From the NCBI RefSeq assembly GCF_000827125.1, contig NZ_CP010311.1, positions 1,178,001 to 1,242,000 of the forward strand: 64,000 nt of DNA, read 5' to 3'. The notes below the pieces were generated by a model. The model ran no database searches. It was not told where the DNA came from and saw only the letters and a list, made by a program, of their open reading frames with translations. The stretch's first letter is position 1. Every line of letters begins with the position of its first letter. Of this stretch, positions 7,479-15,351 are shown piece after piece. A program made the position numbers and the translations under genes. Source of the DNA: Geoalkalibacter subterraneus (lineage in GTDB: Bacteria; Desulfobacterota; Desulfuromonadia; Desulfuromonadales; Geoalkalibacteraceae).

Positions 7479-8741
7479 ATGGCTAAAGACAATCTCAAGC
7501 CGACAGGTCGCAAGGGCGTTTTCTTCATCGAGCACCCGACAAGGCGCAATGGAGTCAGAAAGGATCGCCAACTTGTCTTGCGCTACACCATTGATGGGAA
7601 GACAAGGAAAGAGGTCTTTGGGTGGGAGACTGAAGGGAAGACTGCCGTTGATGCTGAGCGGAAAATCCTGGAGCTTAGGGCGAACGCCAAGAGTGGTGAA
7701 GGGGTAACGTCGCTTGCAGAGGAGAAGGCCCTCCGTGAAGCGAAGGAGAAGGCTCGCCAAGCAGCAGCAAAGAGGGAGGCTCAGCGCAACACCACCCTGG
7801 CGGATTATTTCAACGGGGATTATCTCGAAGCCGCCCGCACCAATAAGAAGCCGCGCACTGTTGGATCAGAGAAGGCTTTGTTTGAAAAGTGGATCAATCC
7901 CGTCATGGGGCATAAGCCTATCAGAGAGATACTCCCCTTGGACTTCCAGCGGCTGCAAAAGACGGTCCTTAAGGGTGACAAGCGCAAAGACGCCAAGACG
8001 GGCAAGGATGGCTTCGTTGCACGATCCCCGCGAACGGTACATTACTGCGTGTCCATCGTAACGCAGATATGGAATATGGCCTTTGATAACGGCGTGGTTG
8101 ATATTCAGCCGCCGCGACGCAAAAAGCTAAATCTCCCGATGATCGACAACGAGCGCACCCGCGCATTCACACCAGAGCAGGCAGAAAAGTTCTTTACAGA
8201 AATGAAACAGCGGTCTGTTCAATGGCATGACATATCAATGCTGTCATTGCTGGCGGGCCTTCGCGCCTCTGAAATCTTCCGTCTCGAAATCAAGGATCTT
8301 GACGAAGAACGGGGAATGATCTTTCTCAAGACTCCGAAGAAGCAGAAGTCGCAGCGGCTTGTTTTGGGTGAAGCAGCTTTATCGTTGCTTGCCCGGCTCA
8401 AAGAGAACCACCCGACAGGGAAGGGGCTCTTTTTCACAAACAGCAAGGGCCACCAGATAGCGGAGGTTTCGGATACTGTTCAGCGGGTCATCGATCATCT
8501 TGGCTTCAATGCCGGAATTACCGACCGGCGCGACCGGCTGACCTTCCACAGTTGGCGGCATACTTACGCGACCTGGATGCTTGACAGCGGGGTGGACATT
8601 TACACCGTAAATCAACTTCTGCGGCATTCGTCCCTGAAGATGACGGAGCGATACGTTCACCCGCAGGAGCAAAAGCTCAGGCTGGCCGCCGGGGGTATTG
8701 AATCTTCCTTCAAAAATAACGGGTCTGAGAAGGCCGGGTAA
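7479..8741 (+). CDS. Site-specific tyrosine recombinase (integrase)
   Basis: The 420-residue protein has an N-terminal arm-binding segment (to about residue 80), a SAM-like core-binding domain (about 105-210) and a C-terminal catalytic domain. Catalytic residues are visible: Arg in LAGLRASEIFRLE, His/Arg in HSWRHTYATWML, His in LLRHSSLKMT and nucleophile Tyr in ERYVHP. It would join element and chromosome at tRNA-Ala. The gene lies 165 bases inside the left attachment repeat, and its start is preceded by CAGGAGACTT. Confidence 0.93.
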   Translation: MAKDNLKPTGRKGVFFIEHPTRRNGVRKDRQLVLRYTIDGKTRKEVFGWETEGKTAVDAERKILELRANAKSGEGVTSLAEEKALREAKEKARQAAAKREAQRNTTLADYFNGDYLEAARTNKKPRTVGSEKALFEKWINPVMGHKPIREILPLDFQRLQKTVLKGDKRKDAKTGKDGFVARSPRTVHYCVSIVTQIWNMAFDNGVVDIQPPRRKKLNLPMIDNERTRAFTPEQAEKFFTEMKQRSVQWHDISMLSLLAGLRASEIFRLEIKDLDEERGMIFLKTPKKQKSQRLVLGEAALSLLARLKENHPTGKGLFFTNSKGHQIAEVSDTVQRVIDHLGFNAGITDRRDRLTFHSWRHTYATWMLDSGVDIYTVNQLLRHSSLKMTERYVHPQEQKLRLAAGGIESSFKNNGSEKAG

Positions 8742-8752
8742 TAAATAATCGC

Positions 8753-8793
8753 CCCCGCCTGATAGTGAAAGTTAGTGAAAGTATCTGGCGGGG
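8753..8793 (+). promoter_or_regulatory. Hairpin with internal direct repeat downstream of int
   Basis: CCCCGCC-T-GATA and TATC-T-GGCGGGG pair into an 11-bp stem with one T/T mismatch. The loop contains part of a tandem repeat TAGTGAAAGT (8763-8772, 8773-8782). No long T run follows, so it may be a weak int terminator or a binding site for the element's regulator. Confidence 0.4.
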
Positions 8794-8825
8794 CATACTT
8801 TTAGGGGCGCCAAAGGGAGGCGCGA

Positions 8826-9440
8826 ATGATTAACAAGCGGCAGGCGCTGGAGCAGATAGGTCGGCTGAAAGACGAATTGCGAGACCAGTTGATCGAGGAC
8901 GAAGAACTCCGACATATATTCCTGGGGTTGCACCGTCCCGAGCAGCAAATAGCGGACATCTCCGAAAGAATCAACTCAGGGTGCGTTGAGGGTGCCACGG
9001 AATATGGCCTCAAATCTTATTTCAGTCTTCTTCTGGCAGAGACATTACTTTATGATGACGAGGCACACTTCGACATTGCGCGATACAGCACGCTCTTAGC
9101 TGGGGCGGCGCAGGCAAAGATAATATACTCGTCCGAAACCATGATCGGCAGGACATATGCGCCCCTTGCAGACTATGCGGTCCAGGTGCAGCGCGAACGC
9201 TCTAGAGGGGGGAGAAACTCAAGAGGGGAGGAGGTTGACCGGGAAACGCGAAATCGTCTAATCGTTGAAGAATACGACCGTCTATTTTCCGCCGGCCGGC
9301 TGGAGAACAAAACCCACAACCAAATCGCCTTGATTATCAAAAACAAGATCGCCCCCACCCTGCGAGACGAAGCCCCCGGCCAAGAAAAATTCGGGCCCAA
9401 GACCTACCTTCGCACACTCAAAGCCCACGGAAAATTTTAG
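8826..9440 (+). CDS. Hypothetical protein of the integrative element, 204 aa
   Basis: The protein is soluble and rich in charged residues with mostly helical character. It starts after GGGAGG. I recognise no domain. The C-terminal third (HNQIALIIKNKIAPTLRDE, then KTYLRTLKAHGKF) looks like a small DNA- or RNA-binding helical unit. It lies between the integrase and the AlpA-like regulator, where P4-like satellites carry accessory genes. Confidence 0.65.
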   Translation: MINKRQALEQIGRLKDELRDQLIEDEELRHIFLGLHRPEQQIADISERINSGCVEGATEYGLKSYFSLLLAETLLYDDEAHFDIARYSTLLAGAAQAKIIYSSETMIGRTYAPLADYAVQVQRERSRGGRNSRGEEVDRETRNRLIVEEYDRLFSAGRLENKTHNQIALIIKNKIAPTLRDEAPGQEKFGPKTYLRTLKAHGKF

Positions 9441-9456
9441 CCACACACAAAAACCG

Positions 9457-9492
9457 TGACAACACTACAGTTGTCATCGTCATAAGTTGTCA
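9457..9492. promoter_or_regulatory. Operator candidate with three GTTGTCA half-sites
   Basis: TGACAAC (9457-9463) and GTTGTCA (9470-9476) form a perfect inverted repeat with a six-base spacer. A third GTTGTCA follows at 9486-9492. It lies 36 bases upstream of the AlpA-like gene, so it is a likely autoregulatory operator for the element's replication operon. Confidence 0.5.
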
Positions 9493-9527
9493 TTCTGAAA
9501 CCACCTAAAACAAAGGAGGCTTCAGAC

Positions 9528-9758
9528 ATGGCAGAACACTTCGATTTCGCTCAGCTTTCCGAAAAATGGCAATCCCCCCTGGTGGCACGCTCGGAGGTCA
9601 AAAATTTCTCCGGCGGGCTTCTCAATGGTCGCACACTGGCAAACCTGGATTCACAAGGTCGCGGGCCTCGCGGCAAGGTGGTTGTAGGTAGGCGCGTGGC
9701 TTATACCGCGAAGTCCCTTGTCGAGTTCCTGGAAGAACGCGCAAGGCGCAGGGGGTGA
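9528..9758 (+). CDS. AlpA/excisionase-like DNA-binding protein
   Basis: The 76-residue basic protein has the layout of MerR-superfamily excisionase or AlpA regulators: a helix-turn-helix at about residues 20-45 (SGGLLNGRTLANLDSQG), then a wing with GKVVVGRRVAYTAKSLVEFLEER. In P4-like elements this position holds a regulator of integrase and replication genes. It starts after AAAGGAGG. Its stop lies two bases before the next start. Confidence 0.7.
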   Translation: MAEHFDFAQLSEKWQSPLVARSEVKNFSGGLLNGRTLANLDSQGRGPRGKVVVGRRVAYTAKSLVEFLEERARRRG

Positions 9759-9760
9759 GT

Positions 9761-9994
9761 ATGGCCACAAAAAACAAAACCCGGCTGGCGGGCCGGGTCA
9801 CATCAAACTCACAATTTCAGAATACCCCAAAACCATCGAAAAATCAAGCCGTTCCGTTGCCAGGCACCGCATTGTGCGCCTTTCTGCGACGCTACCGAAA
9901 CGACTTGCTTGAGGCAGATCGCACCGGCGAACTTTCGCTGCTGCTTGACTGTGTTGACGGGTTGCTGCTGGCGGCGGAGAGGGGGGCGCAATGA
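9761..9994 (+). CDS. Small hypothetical protein coupled to the primase gene
   Basis: This is a 77-residue protein. ATG 9761 is chosen because GGGGG lies six bases upstream; a GTG at 9755 is also in frame. Its C-terminal half is helical (LCAFLRRYRNDLLEADRTGELSLLL). It overlaps the primase start by four bases (ATGA), so translation is probably coupled. No family is recognised. Confidence 0.6.
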   Translation: MATKNKTRLAGRVTSNSQFQNTPKPSKNQAVPLPGTALCAFLRRYRNDLLEADRTGELSLLLDCVDGLLLAAERGAQ

Positions 9995-12357
9995 CCTCTC
10001 TCGCAGATGCTCAAGCAGCCCTCCAACACATTCCCCCACATGATCGGGAAACATGGGTTCGCCTCGCAATGGCGGTTAAGTCTGAATTTGGCGAAGCCGG
10101 TCGTGAGACTTGGGAATCCTGGAGCCGGGGCGCAGAGAACTACCGCGCGGCAGATGCGGCGGCTGTTTGGAGAAGTGCAAAAGAGTCCGGCGGCGTGACC
10201 ATCGCAACCCTGTTTCATACGGCGAAAGAAAACGGCTTCGATCCTGCCAGCGTTGCACCCCCGAAACCACCGACACCCGCTGAAATCGCACAGCGCAAGG
10301 CCCGCGCCGAAGCCGAGCAAGCGAAGATCGAAAAACGGCAAGCAGAGGCCGCAGGGCTGGCGCTTCGCACATGGGCCAAAGGTAGTGCAGCCGATGGACA
10401 TCCGTATCTTATCCGTAAAGGTGTTCAACCCACCGACACCATTAGGAAATTACCCGCTGAGCGTGTCGCAGAAATCATTGGCTACCACCCGAAGTCGAGC
10501 GGGGAACCGCTCACCGGCGACGTGTTGGTTATTCCGGTGAAGGTCGAAACCCTGACTACCCTGGAGATGATTGACGAAACAGGACGGAAGGCAGCTCTAT
10601 ATGGCGGCAAGAAGTCCGGCGGGTTATGGAGTCCTGCGAAGCTCCCAAAAGGCGACGGCGATGGGCTGACGCTTGCGATTGCTGAAGGCGTCGCGACCAC
10701 CCTTTCAATCCACGAATCCGGCGAATTCATATCCATTGCCGCGCTGAGTGCTGGAAATCTCCCAGCCGTTGCGGCGCGTATGCGCAATAAATTCCCAGCC
10801 GCACGAATGGTTATTTGTGGCGAACCTGGTGGAGGTTTGAAACATGCTAAGCGGGCTGCACAAGAGAACGATGCAGCACTGGCAGTATGGCCCGGGGGCG
10901 ACGCAAACGACCTGCATCAGGCGCAAGGGCTTGAAGCTGTCCGCCAGTTGATCGAAAAGGCGAACACTGCCGACGATTGCACCGAGGATGGCGCAACCGT
11001 GGCAATTCCCCCTCAGCCTGGAGAGGATTTCAACGATATGGCCTCCCGTGCAGGGCTTGAGGCTGTTAGGCAGTGTCTTGGACCCGGCGTGGCAAGAGTC
11101 GCATTAATATGCGCCGCAGATATTAAGCCTGAGCAGATAAGGTGGATCTGGCCGGGATGGTTAGCCGCCGGGAAACTTCACGTTCTGGCGGGCGCACCGG
11201 GGACGGGGAAAAGCACCCTGGCCTTTTCACTTGGGGCGACCATATCAAACGGCGGGAGGTGGCCTGGTGGTGAACAAGCAGAGCCGGGAGATGTTGTTAT
11301 ATGGAGCGGGGAGGATGACCCTAAAGATACCATTGTCCCCCGCCTGCGTGCTTGTGGTGCCAACATGGGGCGCGTTCACATTCTTGGCGGCATGACTGGC
11401 CCCGATCCGCGACCATTCGACCCCTCACAAGATATTCCCGCCCTGCGTTATGCACTAATGGGACGCAATATCAGACTGCTGATTGTTGACCCCGTAGTGT
11501 CTGCCGTTGCAGCCGACAGCCACAAAAACACCGAAGTTAGACGCGCATTGCAGCCCCTGGTAGACATTGCCACCGCTACGGGATGCGCTGTGCTGGGAAT
11601 CAGTCACTTTACGAAAGGCACCGCCGGAAGAGATCCGGTTGAGCGCGTGACCGGCAGTCTTGCCTTCGGTGCCCTGGCCCGCGTCGTGATGGCAACCGCC
11701 AAGCTGCCCGAAGAAGAACACAACGGGGCGCGACTTCTGGCCCGAGCAAAAAGCAACATTGGGCCCGATACCGGCGGTTTTCACTACAACCTCGATCTGG
11801 TCGAAATTCCCGATTACCCCGGCATTGTCAACACCCGCGTGCTGTGGGGCAAGGCGGTTGACGGAGCGGCACGCGATCTTTTAGCAGACGCTGAGCGCGA
11901 CCGCGACGAGGGAAACACCGCCACCGGCGCAGCTATGCAATGGCTAACGGATATGCTGAGTGCAGGCCCGGTGAAGGCCGCCGAAGTCACCCGTGAAGCA
12001 AGAGCGGCAGGTATTGGTGCAAAGCCCCTTCGGAGCGCCAGAGAAAAACTCGGAGTCAAGCCTCATAAGGTCGGATTTCCCGGTCAGTGGTGGTGGAGCC
12101 TCGAAGATGCCCCCGGCGAAGATGCCCCGAAGATGCCCACACACGCTGGGAGGGCATCTTCGGAAGAAGAAGAACTCCAAGATATTAATAATACTGGTGT
12201 TTTACGAAGATGCCCTGAAGATGCCCTGGGCAAGTCGAAGATGCCCTCCACCCCCGAAGATGCCCTCCCACAGAGTATGGGCACCTTCGGGGCATCTTCG
12301 GAAATCGAGGATTGCGTCACTTTAAGCGAGGACGATTTATTCGGAGGGCAGCAATAA
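9991..12357 (+). CDS. P4-alpha-like primase/helicase replication protein
   Basis: The 788-residue protein has an N-terminal PriCT-2-like domain (about residues 5-80), a toprim-like region (about 205-320, with LAIAEGVATTLS) and a RecA-fold helicase of the RepA/AAA_25 type. Its Walker A is GAPGTGKST near residue 401, and IWSGEDD and LLIVDPVVS follow. This combination drives autonomous replication of satellites and plasmids, as the 777-residue P4 alpha protein does. The C-terminal 90 residues are low in complexity because the DNA there carries an iteron array. The coupled small gene lies upstream and a zinc-finger-like gene overlaps the stop. Confidence 0.88.
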   Translation: MTSLADAQAALQHIPPHDRETWVRLAMAVKSEFGEAGRETWESWSRGAENYRAADAAAVWRSAKESGGVTIATLFHTAKENGFDPASVAPPKPPTPAEIAQRKARAEAEQAKIEKRQAEAAGLALRTWAKGSAADGHPYLIRKGVQPTDTIRKLPAERVAEIIGYHPKSSGEPLTGDVLVIPVKVETLTTLEMIDETGRKAALYGGKKSGGLWSPAKLPKGDGDGLTLAIAEGVATTLSIHESGEFISIAALSAGNLPAVAARMRNKFPAARMVICGEPGGGLKHAKRAAQENDAALAVWPGGDANDLHQAQGLEAVRQLIEKANTADDCTEDGATVAIPPQPGEDFNDMASRAGLEAVRQCLGPGVARVALICAADIKPEQIRWIWPGWLAAGKLHVLAGAPGTGKSTLAFSLGATISNGGRWPGGEQAEPGDVVIWSGEDDPKDTIVPRLRACGANMGRVHILGGMTGPDPRPFDPSQDIPALRYALMGRNIRLLIVDPVVSAVAADSHKNTEVRRALQPLVDIATATGCAVLGISHFTKGTAGRDPVERVTGSLAFGALARVVMATAKLPEEEHNGARLLARAKSNIGPDTGGFHYNLDLVEIPDYPGIVNTRVLWGKAVDGAARDLLADAERDRDEGNTATGAAMQWLTDMLSAGPVKAAEVTREARAAGIGAKPLRSAREKLGVKPHKVGFPGQWWWSLEDAPGEDAPKMPTHAGRASSEEEELQDINNTGVLRRCPEDALGKSKMPSTPEDALPQSMGTFGASSEIEDCVTLSEDDLFGGQQ
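12103..12299. repeat. Iteron array within the 3' end of the primase gene (putative origin)
   Basis: The decamer GAAGATGCCC occurs seven times on the plus strand, beginning at 12103, 12118, 12129, 12206, 12217, 12237 and 12256. It occurs twice exactly on the minus strand (12152-12161, 12290-12299) and once there with one mismatch (12279-12288). Several starts are 11 bases apart, about one helical turn. Short iterons in two orientations next to the replication gene are the hallmark of P4-like origin or crr sequences. Confidence 0.75.
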
Positions 12358-12647
12358 TGGTTTATGAGGTGATTATTCCGGTAAAGACGAAGCGCGGAAC
12401 ACTTAAACCAGGACAGCGTATCAATGTTACGGAGAGTGTCGCCGATACGCTGGCGGATAAGGTGCGGCCTCTCACCTTCGACAAACTTTCCCCTTCGGAG
12501 CGTGGGCGCTGGTGCCTAGATCATGAGTTGACACAGCCGGGATGCCGCTGTCCGCATAAAGGTAAGCTCGACGGCTGTGTTCTCTGGCGAAATATCACGC
12601 GGCGGGAGCGTTTTCGGAGCGTCACCCGTCACCGATGGGAGATATAA
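12357..12647 (+). CDS. Small Cys/His-rich protein of the element
   Basis: This 96-residue protein starts at ATG 12357, which overlaps the primase TAA by one base and follows GGAGGG. The N-terminal half is beta-rich (YEVIIPVKTKRGTLKPGQ). The C-terminal half has the pattern C-x3-H-x6-C-x-C-x-H-x6-C, which could bind zinc. The role is unknown. It is probably cotranscribed with the primase gene. Confidence 0.6.
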   Translation: MVYEVIIPVKTKRGTLKPGQRINVTESVADTLADKVRPLTFDKLSPSERGRWCLDHELTQPGCRCPHKGKLDGCVLWRNITRRERFRSVTRHRWEI

Positions 12648-12651
12648 GCCA

Positions 12652-12953
12652 ATGACCAGACGCAGAGAAAAGATAAGTATGGGAGCCGCCGGTGCAAAAT
12701 TAAGCGACAGGATTTAGCAGCAGCTGGTCAGAGACTGCTGGAGTCCGTCGCCAGTGGTGAACTGCCACCCGATACCGGAGCGCAGCTAATGCAGGCACTC
12801 GGAACCTTGGCGCGAGTCAAAGAGCTGGTCGAGCTGGAGCAGCGCCTGACCGAACTCGAAAGGAGCCTGAAAAAACGAATCGAGCATTTAAGCGGCGACT
12901 TGACGAACTCGAAGCCCGGCACAGCCCCACGGAACCGATGGCAATATTTATAA
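12652..12953 (+). pseudogene. Coiled-coil phage-type gene with apparent frameshift near its start
   Basis: The only ATG start (12652) reads MTRRREKISM and stops after 21 codons. A second frame is open from 12648 to TAA 12951-12953 and gives a convincing protein (KYGSRRCKIKRQDLAAAGQ, then a heptad-rich VKELVELEQRLTELERSLKKR) but has no ATG before 12789. One base gained or lost near 12670 would join the two into about 100 residues. It may be a frameshifted gene, a non-ATG start or a sequencing error. Confidence 0.5.
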
Positions 12954-13042
12954 CGGCGGTCAGCAAAGAACACGGCGACCCGAACGATGGCTGGCGCGAC
13001 CGATGGCAGCAGCGGCAAACCGAGTACGTGAAGCTGATATGA
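12938..13042 (+). CDS. Tiny coupled protein, 34 aa
   Basis: ATG 12938 opens a 34-codon frame (MAIFITAVSKEHGDPNDGW and so on) that overlaps the preceding coiled-coil frame by 16 bases and the next start by four (ATGA at 13039-13042). The chain of overlaps suggests coupled translation. No family is recognised. Confidence 0.4.
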   Translation: MAIFITAVSKEHGDPNDGWRDRWQQRQTEYVKLI

Positions 13043-13206
13043 GACGCAAGCCATTAGCACGCTATCTGGATTTTCGGCACCGCGTTGAAAGCGGCGACCT
13101 CCGGCCCGAGACGATCAGCGAGTTTATCAAGGCTGCTGCGTGCCTTGACAGCGAGTTGAAGGCAGAGGCTGAGGAATACGTCAGACAGGTTAAGTCAGCA
13201 GCCTAA
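13039..13206 (+). CDS. Small phage-type protein, 55 aa
   Basis: ATG 13039 gives a 55-residue helical protein (LARYLDFRHRVESGDLRPE, then ISEFIKAAACLDSELKAEAEEY) of a kind often found after P4-like replication genes. A longer in-frame start at 13003 exists, but the ATGA overlap favours 13039. It is the last gene before a strong terminator. Confidence 0.55.
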   Translation: MRRKPLARYLDFRHRVESGDLRPETISEFIKAAACLDSELKAEAEEYVRQVKSAA

Positions 13207-13232
13207 ACAGATCATAGCGATAAGTAGCAGAG

Positions 13233-13256
13233 ACCCGGCCACAGCGCCGGGTTTTT
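13233..13256 (+). terminator. Rho-independent terminator of the replication operon
   Basis: ACCCGGC (13233-13239) pairs with GCCGGGT (13246-13252) around a six-base loop, followed by a run of five T. Confidence 0.8.
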
Positions 13257-13599
13257 GCGTCTGGGCTTCAGTATTTGGCCTGTGAGCGGCTTTTCCTGTT
13301 CGTGAAGGGTAAGCCAAGGGCGGCGGGAGTGTGTAGCACAGAACATACTCACTCGACTTTGCCGGATATATTCTTGAGTTGACGCACAGCAGGCAGGAAG
13401 TGGGATTGATTGACATGGTGCGTTCATTGCTTTTTGAGTGATATATGAGTACCCCCCGGCGAGACATCATCATATATGCAGCAGGATTATCCCCGGAACT
13501 GGTGGAAACCTACCCTCTGCACAAAAAATAGCGGCCCTGGAATCAACAACTTACACATCAACCACCTACCCCAATTTTACCCCAAGGCGACAGTAGCCA
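13257..13599. other. No gene seen
   Basis: About 340 bases between the operon terminator and the antirepressor relic. There are short open frames on both strands but nothing with a recognisable product or ribosome site. Confidence 0.4.
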
Positions 13600-13956
13600 T
13601 TGCCAGGACCTGCGAACGCTCAGCGGCAAGGTTACGGCAAGGGGTACGTCACGGACTGCTCACCCAAAAGGGCGAGCAAAACGGCAAGAAAACATGGCAA
13701 GGTTTCATGTCGAATGTATCAAGGATACGTCAAGGATTGCTCCCCCTTTTTGGGAGCGGTGGAAAATCAAGACTTTGTGGTTGTTGCCCAAACTGGCAAA
13801 AATTCCAAAGGCGGGCGTCCCTCCATCGAATACCGCCTGACCATCGACATGGCGAAAGAAAACTGTCAATGGCCGAGCGCAACGGCAAGATCGCGGCAAT
13901 GTCTTTCTGGAAGAAGACATAGCAGGTTTATAGCAAGGTTGCGAGGTGACAGGCGC
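13600..13956 (+). pseudogene. AntA/AntB-type antirepressor remnant
   Basis: The stretch VENQDFVVVAQTGKNSKGG followed by RPSIEYRLTIDMAKE (about 13757-13860) is the conserved core of phage AntA/AntB antirepressors. After MAKE the expected continuation (LSMAERNGK) is in another frame, and the end (VFLEEDIAGL) is in a third. The gene has therefore suffered at least two frameshifts. The N-terminal part is also poor. It lies in the lysogeny-control position near the right end of the element. Confidence 0.6.
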
Positions 13957-14076
13957 TTGCTGTTTTTTAGTATGCGGGGGCTTTCTCGGAGGATTCCGAA
14001 AAACTGTGCAGGAATGCACAAAAAGGCTGGCCGGCGGCAGGGATTTTTGCCCCTTCTGAGATAGTACAAAAATAAA

Positions 14077-14100
14077 ACTTGTACCCTTTCTTGTACCCCA
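14077..14100 (+). repeat. Right arm-type integrase sites
   Basis: An exact copy of the 12-mer TCTTGTACCCCA lies at 14089-14100, directly preceded by the degenerate copy ACTTGTACCCTT (14077-14088). This gives the same 12-base period as the three copies at 7431-7466, placed 58 bases inside the right attachment repeat. Confidence 0.6.
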
Positions 14101-14111
14101 AGAAGAGGGAC

Positions 14112-14146
14112 AAATAAAAAGGGGCCACACCCTGAAAGTGTAACCC
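14112..14146 (-). terminator. Terminator of the restored tRNA-Ala gene
   Basis: On the minus strand GGGG, two G-U pairs and ACAC pair with GTGT and CCCC, followed by TTTTTATTT. It lies 12 bases after the tRNA 3' end and was brought in by the element. Confidence 0.6.
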
Positions 14147-14158
14147 CTTGATATTTCT

Positions 14159-14234
<76 letters not shown>

Positions 14235-14249
14235 GTGAAGTGAGGCCTG

Positions 14250-14278
14250 TTTATAGCAAAGGCCGCATGTCGAGTCAA
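14250..14278 (-). promoter_or_regulatory. Sigma-70 promoter of tRNA-Ala
   Basis: On the minus strand TTGACT (14273-14278) and TATAAA (14250-14255) are separated by 17 bases, ending about 15 bases before the tRNA 5' end. Spacing and both hexamers are near consensus. Confidence 0.75.
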
Positions 14279-14751
14279 TAGAAAATTTCGGTCTGATTTC
14301 ATCTCTCTTGTTTGTGAAAATTAATTTCCTGCCGATACGGTTTCTGCCCCACAGACAACCGACTGTAAAATCGCATTTTCTTCTATTTAAAATAAAAAAG
14401 ACAATCTTTGTAATCAAAATGAATAAGGAGATTCCCTTTGTTTTTTGTTTTGACACAGGATTGCTCGTTGTGTTAAATCCCTGATCTGTAATTATTTAAT
14501 GAGTCTTTGACGGCTTGCTTTGTTCAAAATTTGGGGGTTTGGAATTGATTGTTTTTTTTATTGGATTGAACTTTTGGGGGATCTCTTCGCCGCATTGCGG
14601 CGCATTCTGCCTATATATCCCATCAGTCCAGCACGCCAAACCATCTCCTGCTTCGGTATAACTCCTCCTCCCGCTTGTTCGGGTTTCGTCCGTGATGCGG
14701 CCCCTTTCGGTGTCGCTTGTGCGATATCGTGTGTCGAAAAGGGTAAATCTT
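14279..14751. other. Upstream region of the type VI secretion locus
   Basis: AT-rich, no gene. A plausible sigma-70 promoter on the plus strand is TTGACA (14450-14455), 17 bases, TTAAAT (14473-14478). It would give a leader of about 270 bases before the first T6SS gene. I saw no convincing sigma-54 site. Confidence 0.4.
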
Positions 14752-15351
14752 ATGGCGAAACACAAAAAAAAGCCAAACTGTTCGTCCGTCGGCATGGTTC
14801 GCAGGGATGAGCAGACAACCCTGCAGGCGAACTACCGTCCATCGCACCGCACGGGCACGGCTCTCATTTCGGGCGTGGCTCGATTGATCGAAGGTCTACG
14901 CTGTTTTGCCGACGAATTCGGTTTGTCGCCGCGCAGAATTCTGGGTGAGGCGTGGGAAGAATTTCAGTGCGGCAACGCCGAAGATGTTCTGCGAAATTGG
15001 CTGCGTGACGGAGATGATGGGGCTCAGCGCATTGAGCGTCTGTTTAACGATCTTACGGCGCACCAAGTGGCTCTTTTGAGCGGGGTAGACGGTGTGGCGC
15101 GCGAGGCGGCCCGGCGTTTCAATCCTCAGCATTTCAAAATGCAAACCCCGGGCCTGCTGGGAATTCGCCCCCGGGCGTGGCGCAATTACTGCCGCTACTA
15201 TCAGGAATTGACCGCCTCCGAACAGCACCTGCACCGCACTCTGGTGTTGCCCGGGTTTGTCTCTGCCTATATCCAAACGCGTGAGGCATGTTGCAGGGAG
15301 TCCTCATCGCAGCTCCGTAAACCCCATGAATCTGCACGAAGGGAACCCTGA
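14752..15351 (+). CDS. TagH-like T6SS protein lacking an FHA domain
   Basis: The 199-residue protein resembles the C-terminal domain of TagH/ImpI: a helical part (LIEGLRCFADEFGLS), the phrase LTAHQVALLSGVDGVAREAARRF, and a final helix bundle with RAWRNYCRYYQEL and LPGFVSAYIQ. Normal TagH begins with a phosphothreonine-binding FHA domain, which is absent here. ATG 14752 is preferred because AAAAGGG lies eight bases upstream; ATG 14692 is also in frame. It overlaps tssJ by one base and is the first gene of the T6SS operon. A structural rather than phosphosignalling role is inferred. Confidence 0.65.
   Translation: MAKHKKKPNCSSVGMVRRDEQTTLQANYRPSHRTGTALISGVARLIEGLRCFADEFGLSPRRILGEAWEEFQCGNAEDVLRNWLRDGDDGAQRIERLFNDLTAHQVALLSGVDGVAREAARRFNPQHFKMQTPGLLGIRPRAWRNYCRYYQELTASEQHLHRTLVLPGFVSAYIQTREACCRESSSQLRKPHESARREP

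Noticed and set aside
7396..7707. A frame containing repeated LVPH units before the integrase
   Set aside because: The repeats come from the 12-bp arm sites read as protein; it overlaps the integrase start in another frame.
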